47,607 nucleotides of DNA from Firmicutes bacterium CAG:555 (GTDB taxonomy: Bacteria > Bacillota > Clostridia > Oscillospirales > Oscillospiraceae), in contig HF986910.1 of assembly GCA_000431075.1 (NCBI GenBank), forward strand, positions 25,241 to 72,847, given 5' to 3'. The position numbers and the translations under genes are program-made. The notes under the pieces are model-generated. The model did not search any database, was not told where the DNA came from, and saw only the letters and a program-made list of their open reading frames with translations. Positions 40,824 through 47,607 of this stretch are shown one piece after another. Each line of letters opens with the position of its first letter. Position 1 is the first letter of the stretch.

Positions 40824-41036
40824 ATGGAAAAAATTCAGATAGATACGGAATTTATTAAGCTCGACTCCCTTTTGAAATTTGCAGCCCTTGTAGGCACGGG
40901 CGGCGAAGCGAAGTATGTCATTTCCGAGGGACTTGTCGAGGTCAACGGCGAGACCTGCACCCAGCGCGGCAAAAAGATCCGCCCGGGCGATAAGGTGAAG
41001 TTCGAGCGGTACGAGCTTGAAGTTACAGGCGCATGA
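40824..41036 (+). CDS. yaaA: S4-domain RNA-binding protein YaaA
   Basis: The 70-residue protein is almost entirely an S4-like domain (IKLDSLLKFAALVGTGGEAKYVISEGLVEVNGETCTQRGKKIRPGDKV). It is the small gene between dnaN and recF in many Firmicutes, with ribosome-related RNA binding suggested. It starts 2 nt after dnaN and overlaps recF by four bases (ATGA). Confidence 0.93.
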   Translation: MEKIQIDTEFIKLDSLLKFAALVGTGGEAKYVISEGLVEVNGETCTQRGKKIRPGDKVKFERYELEVTGA

Positions 41037-42133
41037 GAGTTAACAGGATAGCCCTCAACGGCTTTCGCAACTACGACTTCGAGACGGCGGAGCTTTCCCC
41101 CGGCACGAATGTCATATACGGCGAAAATGCGCAGGGCAAGACGAATCTTCTCGAAGCGGTGTACATTTTGGCCGCCGGCAGGAGCTTTCGCACCCGCTTT
41201 GACCGTGAGCTTATAGGCTTCGGCTGCGACCGTGCGGAGATATTGGCGGATATAGTCAGCCACGAGCGGGAGCAGACGGTGCGCATAGTCATGCGAAACG
41301 GCGTGCGCAAGCAGATAACGGTCAATTCGGTAAAAAAAACGGCGACCGAGCTTGCCGGAACGCTGACGGCGGTGCTGTTTTCGCCGGACGATCTCAATCT
41401 CATAAAAGAGGGTGCGGCGGCACGGCGGCGGCTCATGGACAATGCCATAAGCCAGATCCGCCCACGCTATGCCGAGTATCTTTCGCAGTTTAACAGGCTG
41501 TACGAGAACAAGACCCGCATATTAAAGGACTGGCGGGAAAAGCCGTCGCTGTTGGATACGCTCGACGATTTCTCCGACGGGATGTGCCGGTATTCTGCGC
41601 AGTTGATCAGATATAGGGCAGCCTTTATTGAACGCCTGCGTGAGGAGGCAGCGCCGATACACGGCGAGTTTTCCGGTGCGGGCGAAAAGTTAGGTATACA
41701 GTACAGCACCGTGTCGTCGGTCAGAAATCCGCTCGGCTCGGCGCAGGAGATATTCTACGACCTGTGCGAGCATCAGGAGCGCCACCGCACGGCGGAGATA
41801 GAGTCGCAGCAGTGTCTCACCGGCGCTCACAAGGACGATCTTGTCATCACGATAAACGGTCAGAACGCACGCAGCTTTGCAAGTCAGGGTCAGACGAGGA
41901 CGGCGGCACTGTCCATAAAGCTTGCCGAGCGTGAAATTTACCTTGACGAAACGGGCGAGTACCCGATCTTGCTGCTGGACGATGTGCTGAGCGAATTGGA
42001 TATGCGCCGTCAGGAGTTTGTCCTCAACCGCATAGGCGGCGGACAAACGCTCATCACCTGCTGCGAGGACGAGGGCATTTCCAAGCGCACCGGCGGCAAG
42101 GTGATGCATGTCGAGAAAGGCAGGATACGCTGA
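41033..42133 (+). CDS. recF: DNA replication and repair protein RecF
   Basis: The 366-residue SMC-like ATPase has Walker A GENAQGKTNLLEA (about 30-42), the signature-bearing FASQGQTRTAALSIKLAE and Walker B ILLLDDVLSELD. It loads RecA at gapped DNA with RecO and RecR. The start overlaps yaaA (ATGA) and the stop codon overlaps remB (TGATG), so three genes are translationally linked. Confidence 0.97.
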   Translation: MRVNRIALNGFRNYDFETAELSPGTNVIYGENAQGKTNLLEAVYILAAGRSFRTRFDRELIGFGCDRAEILADIVSHEREQTVRIVMRNGVRKQITVNSVKKTATELAGTLTAVLFSPDDLNLIKEGAAARRRLMDNAISQIRPRYAEYLSQFNRLYENKTRILKDWREKPSLLDTLDDFSDGMCRYSAQLIRYRAAFIERLREEAAPIHGEFSGAGEKLGIQYSTVSSVRNPLGSAQEIFYDLCEHQERHRTAEIESQQCLTGAHKDDLVITINGQNARSFASQGQTRTAALSIKLAEREIYLDETGEYPILLLDDVLSELDMRRQEFVLNRIGGGQTLITCCEDEGISKRTGGKVMHVEKGRIR

Positions 42134-42393
42134 TGTATCTGCATTTAGGCTCGGGAGCGGTCGTGCCGACGGAGAGTATAGTCGGCGTGTTCGACCTTGA
42201 CAACACAAGCCAGTCGCACATAACGAGAAAATACCTCACGGCGGCGGAAAAATCGGGGCAGGTCATCAATGTCGCCGAGGATATACCCAAGTCGTTCGTT
42301 GTCTGCCGGGACTCCGACGGCGTGCGGGTGTATTTAAGCCAGATGGCGACACAGACGCTGCTGAAAAGAGCAAACGAAAATAAAATTTACTAA
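42133..42393 (+). CDS. remB: Extracellular matrix regulator RemB (DUF370)
   Basis: The 86-residue protein has the RemB/YaaB pattern MYLHLGSGAVVPTESIVGVFDLDNTSQSHITRKYL and a PKSFVVC stretch. In B. subtilis its relative RemA is a DNA-binding activator of biofilm genes; RemB is a paralogue next to recF. The start overlaps the recF stop codon. After it, ACTTGTA/TACAAGT (42405-42426) forms a small hairpin before gyrB. Confidence 0.93.
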   Translation: MYLHLGSGAVVPTESIVGVFDLDNTSQSHITRKYLTAAEKSGQVINVAEDIPKSFVVCRDSDGVRVYLSQMATQTLLKRANENKIY

Positions 42394-42483
42394 ATTAAAA
42401 TTTTACTTGTACGCAAACATACAAGTTTCGCCCGAATGCGGCCTATATATGAGAAGATTAATTTTGAAAGGCGAGAATTTTCT

Positions 42484-44415
42484 ATGTCTGAAATAAACGA
42501 AAAGATAACACAGAAATACGACGCATCACAGATACAGGTGCTCGAGGGTCTGGAGGCTGTCAGAAAGCGCCCGGGCATGTACATCGGCTCAACCTCATCG
42601 TCGGGTCTGCACCACCTTGTGTACGAAATTGTCGATAACTCCATCGACGAAGCGCTTGCAGGCTACTGCGACCGCATCGAGGTCGTCATAGAGCCCGGCG
42701 ATGTCATCTCCGTCGCCGATAACGGCCGCGGCATCCCCGTAGACATTCAGGAGCAGACTGGCAAGAGCGCACTTGAGGTCGTTTTCACCGTGCTGCACGC
42801 AGGCGGCAAGTTCGGCGGCGGGGGCTACAAGGTCTCCGGCGGCCTGCACGGCGTGGGCGCATCGGTCGTCAACGCAATGAGCGAATGGCTCATCGTTCAG
42901 GTACACAAAAACGGCAAGATATACGAAATGCGCTTTTCACGAGGCCACATCACGCAGGAGATGCGCATAATAGGCGACACCGACCGCACCGGCACGACCG
43001 TTCGCTTCAAGCCCGACCCCGAGATGTTTGAGGACACGGTTTATGACTACGACATTCTGCACACCCGTATGCGTGAGCAGGCTTTCTTAAACGGCGGCCT
43101 GTTTATCTCCACCGAGGATAAGCGTGAGGGCAAGGAGCAGAAGGACGAGATGTGCTACGAGGGCGGCATCCGTGAATTCGTAAGCTTCATTAACCAGAAC
43201 AAGACCCCCCTGCACAACGATGTTATCTACATGAAGGGCGAGCGTGCCGACTCCGAGGCCGAGATAGCGCTTCAGTATAACGACAGCTATAACGAGATAA
43301 TAGTCTCGTTTGCAAACAACATCCACACCCCCGAGGGCGGCATGCACGAGACCGGCTTCCGCACGGCGCTTACCCGTGTATTGAACGCCTACGGCATTAA
43401 AGTCGGCCTTCTTAAAAACGACGATAAGCTCACCGGCGAGGACTGCCGTGAGGGCATGACGGCGATAATTTCCGTCAAGCTCACCGAGCCGCAGTTTGAA
43501 GGTCAGACCAAGGCAAAGCTCGGCAACTCCGAGATGAGAACGCTTGTTGACAGCGTGGTTTCGGATAAACTGGAGCAGTTTTTGGAGGAAAACCCCGCAG
43601 TCGGCAAGGCGATAATCGAAAAGGCGATGACCGCCTCCCGTGCAAGGGAAGCCGCAAGAAAGGCAAGAGAGTCCGTGCGCCGCAAGACCGGTCTTGAGTC
43701 CGGTCAGATGCCGGATAAGCTTCAGGACTGCAACGAGCGTGACCCGAGCCTTTGTGAAATTTACATCGTCGAGGGCGACTCGGCAGCAGGCTCGGCAATC
43801 CAGGGCCGTGACTCAAGATTTCAGGCCATCCTTGCCATGTGGGGCAAGATGCTCAATGTCGAAAAGGCCAGAGCCGACAAAATTTACGGCAACGATAAGC
43901 TCTACCCCCTCATCGTGGCACTGGGCGCCGGCATAGGCGATGAGTTCAACATCGAAAAGCTGCGCTATCACAAGATAATCATCATGGCCGATGCCGATGT
44001 TGACGGCTCGCATATCCGCACGCTGCTTCTGACCTTCTTCTTCCGCTATATGCGTCCGCTCATAGATAACGGCTATGTCTATTCCGCCGTGCCGCCGCTT
44101 TATAAGCTCACGAGGGGCAAGACAGTCAAGGTCGCATACTCGGACGAGGAGCGAGACAGAATTTCCGCCGAGCTCAGGGGCGACAACGCAAATGCCAAGG
44201 TCGATATTTCCCGCTTCAAGGGTCTTGGCGAGATGGACCCGCACGAGCTGTGGGAGACCACCATGGACCCGGAAAAGCGCTCACTGCGCAGGATAACTCT
44301 TGACGATGCGCTCCGTGCCGACGAGGTGTTCACCATTCTGATGGGTGAAGAGGTCGAGCCGAGGCGTGCGTGGATAGAGTCCAACGCAAAATATGTCGTC
44401 AATCTGGACATTTAA
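42484..44415 (+). CDS. gyrB: DNA gyrase subunit B
   Basis: The ATG at 42484 gives 643 residues starting MSEINEKITQKYDASQIQVLEGLEAVRKRPGMYIGS. Full GHKL ATPase motifs (DNSIDEALAG, DNGRGIPV), the transducer domain and TOPRIM (EGDSAAGSA, MADADVDGSHIRTLLLTFFFRYM) are present. Length fits a Gram-positive GyrB. An AAAGG site lies upstream. With GyrA it supercoils DNA using ATP. It lies 13 nt before gyrA. Confidence 0.98.
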   Translation: MSEINEKITQKYDASQIQVLEGLEAVRKRPGMYIGSTSSSGLHHLVYEIVDNSIDEALAGYCDRIEVVIEPGDVISVADNGRGIPVDIQEQTGKSALEVVFTVLHAGGKFGGGGYKVSGGLHGVGASVVNAMSEWLIVQVHKNGKIYEMRFSRGHITQEMRIIGDTDRTGTTVRFKPDPEMFEDTVYDYDILHTRMREQAFLNGGLFISTEDKREGKEQKDEMCYEGGIREFVSFINQNKTPLHNDVIYMKGERADSEAEIALQYNDSYNEIIVSFANNIHTPEGGMHETGFRTALTRVLNAYGIKVGLLKNDDKLTGEDCREGMTAIISVKLTEPQFEGQTKAKLGNSEMRTLVDSVVSDKLEQFLEENPAVGKAIIEKAMTASRAREAARKARESVRRKTGLESGQMPDKLQDCNERDPSLCEIYIVEGDSAAGSAIQGRDSRFQAILAMWGKMLNVEKARADKIYGNDKLYPLIVALGAGIGDEFNIEKLRYHKIIIMADADVDGSHIRTLLLTFFFRYMRPLIDNGYVYSAVPPLYKLTRGKTVKVAYSDEERDRISAELRGDNANAKVDISRFKGLGEMDPHELWETTMDPEKRSLRRITLDDALRADEVFTILMGEEVEPRRAWIESNAKYVVNLDI

Positions 44416-44428
44416 GAGGTGAAAGCTG

Positions 44429-46942
44429 ATGGGACATAACAGAGATTATAAACCTGAGGATATAGCGTTTCCCAATCAGGTAATAACGGAATCCGAGCTT
44501 GTCAGCGAGATGCAGACAAGCTATATAGACTATGCGATGAGCGTCATCGTCGGCCGTGCGCTGCCCGATGTGCGTGACGGCCTGAAGCCCGTCCACCGCA
44601 GAATACTTTACGCCCTGTACGAGGACGGTCTGACCAGCGACAAGCCATTTAAGAAATCGGCTACCTGCGTCGGCGATGTGCTCGGTAGGTACCACCCCCA
44701 CGGCGACGCATCGGTATACGATGCAATGGTCAGACTGGCGCAGAATTTCTCCATGCGCTATATGCTCGTCGACGGTCACGGCAACTTCGGCTCGGTAGAC
44801 GGCGACCCCCCGGCTGCATACCGTTACACCGAGGCGAGGATGAGCCGCATTGCCGACGAGATGCTGCGTGATATCGCAAAGGACACCGTTGACTGGGACC
44901 CCAACTTCGACGAGACGAGAAAAGAGCCCCGTGTGCTCCCCTCCCGCTTCCCGAATCTTTTGGTCAACGGCTCGTCGGGTATCGCCGTCGGCATGGCGAC
45001 GAATATCCCGCCGCACAACCTGCGTGAGGTCATCGACGCCTGCGTCTGCGTTCTGGATAACCCCGAGGCGACCATTTCCAACCTTATGCAGTATGTTCAG
45101 GGTCCGGACTTCCCGACCAAGGGTATTATTATGGGCAGAAGCGGCATCCGTCAGGCCTACGCAACCGGCCGCGGCAAGGTCACGGTGCGTGCCCGCTGCG
45201 AGTTTGAGGAGTTCGGCAAGGACCGCATCCGCATAATCGTCTCCGAGCTTCCGTATCAGGTCAATAAGCGCCAGCTTATCCGCACCATTGCCGAGCAGGT
45301 CAAGGAAAAGCGCCTTGAGGGCATATCCGACCTGCGTGACGAGACCGACCGCAACGGTATGCGTGTCGTCATTGAGCTCAAGCGTGACGCAAATCCGCAG
45401 GTGGTGCTCAATAAGCTTTATATGCAGACGCAGCTTCAGTCCAATTTCTCGATAATCATGCTGGCTCTGGTCAATAATCAGACCCAGCCGAAGATACTCA
45501 ACCTGCGCCACATCATCGACGAGTACCTCACCTTCCAGGAGGAGCTCATCGTGCGCAGAACGAAGTTTGACCTGCGCAAGGCCGAGGAGAGAGCACATCT
45601 GCTCGAGGGCCTGCTAATTGCGCAGGACAACATCGACGAGGTCATCCATATAATAAGAAACAGCTACGATGACGCAAAGCAGAATCTTATGACCCGCTTC
45701 GGCCTTGACGATATTCAGGCTCAGGCGATACTCGATATGCGCCTGAAAGCCCTGCAGGGTCTTGACCGTGAGAAGTTAGAGACCGAGTACAAGGAGCTTG
45801 AGGAGAAGATAGCGTATTATAAAGACCTGCTTGCAGACCCCGAGAAGATAAAGGCAGTGCTCAAAACCGAGCTTATCGCCATCCGTGACAAGTACGGCGA
45901 CGACCGCCGCACCGAGATACAGGATGTCGAGGACGAGATAGATATCGAGGATCTCATCGAGGAGCAGGAGTGCGTCTACACCCTCACCCACAACGGCTAT
46001 ATCAAGCGCCTGCCCGCAAGCGAATACCGTGCGCAGGGCAGAGGCGGCAAGGGCGTGCGTGCAATGGCGACCCGTGACGAGGACTATGTCGATACCGTGT
46101 TCACCGCTTCGACCCACGACAGCATCCTGTTTTTCACCAACAAGGGCAAGGTCTATGTCCGCAAGGGCTACCGCATCCCCGAAGCCGGCAGAACGGCGAG
46201 GGGCTCGAATATCGTGAACATCCTCCCCATCGAGCCGGGCGAAAAGGTCAGCGCAATGATCGCCGGCCGAGGCATCGAGGAGGACAGCTACCTCATGTTC
46301 ATCACCCGTGACGGCACGGTCAAGCGCACTGCGCAGTCTCTGTTCAAGAACATCCGCTCCAATGGCATCCGTGCGCTCACGCTCGACGAGGGCGACGAGC
46401 TGATGACCGTTTTGCAGACCGACGGCACGAAGAAGATACTCATCGCAACCCACGGCGGCATGGCGATCTGCTTTGACGAGAACGATGTCCGCAGCATGGG
46501 TCGTGACGCAGTCGGCGTGCGTGGCATAAGGCTCCGTGACGGCGACCATGTCGCCGGTGCGGGCATTGCAGACGAGGGTCTGACGCTTCTTTCGATAACC
46601 GAAAACGGCTACGGCAAGCGCACCGAGGTATCGGAGTACACGGTGCAGAACCGTGGCGGCATGGGACTTAAAAACTACAATATCACCGAAAAGACCGGCA
46701 ATGTCGCCGATGTCAAGGTCGTTTCCGACAGCGATGACCTTTTGGTCATCGCCGATGACGGCACGATAATACGCATGGATATTGCCAGCATCTCCGTCCT
46801 CGGCAGAAGCACGCAGGGCGTGCGGGTAATGCGCTTAAACGGCGAAGCGAAGGTGATTTCCATCGCTCTGACCGATAAGGAAGAAGCGGAAGAAGCAGCC
46901 GAGCCGGAGACTGCCGAGACTGAGGCAGCACCCGAAGAATAA
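44429..46942 (+). CDS. gyrA: DNA gyrase subunit A
   Basis: The 837-residue protein has the breakage-rejoining domain with catalytic Tyr133 in RYTEARM and a C-terminal six-bladed pinwheel with the GyrA-box QGRGGKGV. The quinolone-contact helix reads HPHGDASVYD: the position equivalent to E. coli Ser83 is Ala94, and Asp98 matches E. coli Asp87. The tail is acidic and Ala/Glu-rich. AGAGGTG precedes the ATG. No terminator was found after it; a repeat array follows. Confidence 0.98.
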   Translation: MGHNRDYKPEDIAFPNQVITESELVSEMQTSYIDYAMSVIVGRALPDVRDGLKPVHRRILYALYEDGLTSDKPFKKSATCVGDVLGRYHPHGDASVYDAMVRLAQNFSMRYMLVDGHGNFGSVDGDPPAAYRYTEARMSRIADEMLRDIAKDTVDWDPNFDETRKEPRVLPSRFPNLLVNGSSGIAVGMATNIPPHNLREVIDACVCVLDNPEATISNLMQYVQGPDFPTKGIIMGRSGIRQAYATGRGKVTVRARCEFEEFGKDRIRIIVSELPYQVNKRQLIRTIAEQVKEKRLEGISDLRDETDRNGMRVVIELKRDANPQVVLNKLYMQTQLQSNFSIIMLALVNNQTQPKILNLRHIIDEYLTFQEELIVRRTKFDLRKAEERAHLLEGLLIAQDNIDEVIHIIRNSYDDAKQNLMTRFGLDDIQAQAILDMRLKALQGLDREKLETEYKELEEKIAYYKDLLADPEKIKAVLKTELIAIRDKYGDDRRTEIQDVEDEIDIEDLIEEQECVYTLTHNGYIKRLPASEYRAQGRGGKGVRAMATRDEDYVDTVFTASTHDSILFFTNKGKVYVRKGYRIPEAGRTARGSNIVNILPIEPGEKVSAMIAGRGIEEDSYLMFITRDGTVKRTAQSLFKNIRSNGIRALTLDEGDELMTVLQTDGTKKILIATHGGMAICFDENDVRSMGRDAVGVRGIRLRDGDHVAGAGIADEGLTLLSITENGYGKRTEVSEYTVQNRGGMGLKNYNITEKTGNVADVKVVSDSDDLLVIADDGTIIRMDIASISVLGRSTQGVRVMRLNGEAKVISIALTDKEEAEEAAEPETAETEAAPEE

Positions 46943-47607
46943 GCGCCAAAAGGTTTACTGCGCACCGATAGGTTGATGTACGGACTGAACTTTCGCACGC
47001 ACTCACCGGTCGGGCTGAGGCAAAAACGATTACTAAAAGCGTAAAAGCGTATTGAAAAAACTTTTCTTTGTTTCGCCAAAGAAAAGTTACAAAAGAAACG
47101 CGACCAAAGGCGTTTAACCACCCTTTGGAATCCCGGTACGGGGTATCAGTGCACCGGTCGATTTGGCTGCGGAGGTTTAATCCTCTGCAAGCAGATTTCG
47201 GTGCGTCCGTTTAACGGACTGCGTCGGTTAGATAAGTGCGAATAGCTCGCACTGCACCAGTCGATTTGACTGCGGAGGTTTAATCCTCTGCGAATAGCCT
47301 TCTGTGCGTCCGTTCAACGGACTGTGTCGGTTAGATAAGTGCGAATAGCTCGCACTGCACCAGTCGATTTGACTGCGGAGGTTTAATCCTCTGCGAGTAG
47401 ATTTCGGTGCGTCCGTTCAACGGACTGCGTCAGTTAAACAGGTGCGAAAAGCTTGCACTGCACCGATTGGTTGATTGACAGACTAAAGTTCAGCACGCAC
47501 TCACCGGTCGTGCTGACGCAGTAAAGAATAGCAGAAGCGTTGATGCATATTGAAAAACCACCCTTTGGAATCCCTGTACGGGGTATCGGTGCAGCGGTCG
47601 ATTTGAC
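46943..47607 (+). repeat. Composite repeat region after gyrA
   Basis: This 665-bp stretch has no gene. A unit of about 190 bp starts at 46962 (GCACCGATAGGTTGATG) and recurs at 47460. A module present in the first copy (47060-47117, with the AACTTTTCTTTG hairpin at 47059-47088) is missing in the second. Both copies then enter CCACCCTTTGGAATCCC and GTACGGGGTATC (from 47118 and 47558). The pattern continues past the window edge, so the array is longer. Confidence 0.8.
47151..47459 (+). repeat. Three tandem 103-bp units
   Basis: Units start at 47151, 47254 and 47357, with period exactly 103; a fourth start at 47460 diverges after a few bases. Each unit carries four mini-hairpins: AGTC/GACT-type, GCGGAGG/CCTCTGC, GTCCGTT/AACGGAC and GTGCGA/TCGCAC. 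Differences between units are few and lie mostly between the hairpins. Confidence 0.9.

Noticed and set aside
44399..45598. Minus-strand 399-codon open frame opposite gyrA
   Set aside because: It mirrors gyrA codon bias; no start signal or protein family was recognised.
47151..47459. CRISPR array
   Set aside because: The 103-bp units are contiguous and similar along their whole length, with no unique spacers and no cas genes.

Overview
The window is about 47.6 kb of a moderately GC-rich Firmicute chromosome around the replication origin. A Clostridia member, probably Oscillospiraceae/Ruminococcaceae-like, fits best. The dnaA-dnaN-yaaA-recF-remB-gyrB-gyrA order is the classic Firmicute origin. 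Both dipicolinate synthase subunits (spore core), sepF, divIVA, an L10 leader and DUF3793/DUF4234/COG0523 genes of gut clostridia are present. No rRNA, tRNA, IS transposase, prophage or CRISPR array was seen.

Layout: htpG (-); a pair of COG0523-type metallochaperone GTPases; two zinc-ribbon membrane proteins; an EamA transporter (-); a secreted CAP/Big2 protein; an apparently metal-regulated DUF3793 gene followed by flavodoxin; an autoinhibited Fic protein with its own palindromic operator (-); rplJ-rplL behind an L10 leader (-); folT (-); a leftward miaB-orf-mutS-CPBP-orf block; a rightward mutL-miaA-hfq-hlyD-like-yggS-sepF-divIVA block followed by ileS, lspA and rluD; dpaA-dpaB (-); thyA-dfrA-lipoprotein; a PrsA-like foldase and mfd (-); then the origin operon. 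The genes join DNA repair (mutS, mutL, mfd), tRNA modification (miaA, miaB), division (sepF, divIVA), thymidylate synthesis (thyA, dfrA), sporulation (dpaAB) and replication.

The most unusual content is non-coding. First, a dispersed structured element occurs five times: 1-92 (partial, minus strand), 2101-2342, 8419-8661, 20436-20617, and a core-only form at 37980-38094. Its outer stem changes sequence from copy to copy while staying paired. Nested inner stems are conserved, and the long forms are closed by a terminal inverted repeat. In two copies the element ends exactly 10 nt before a start codon, and its 5' arm has two mutually exclusive partners. Second, a composite repeat array follows gyrA, with three 103-bp units each carrying four mini-hairpins. 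Two flanking repeat copies there differ by a clean 58-bp hairpin module, which is related to sequence in front of folT. Third, the dnaA-dnaN gap has a canonical origin-unwinding layout (boxes, DnaA-trio, AT-rich tract), but its boxes read TTTTCAACA, and DnaA has matching oddities in its DNA-reading signature.

All calls come from reading the sequence by eye. No database search or folding program was run, so family names rest on recognised motifs and structures on manual base pairing.
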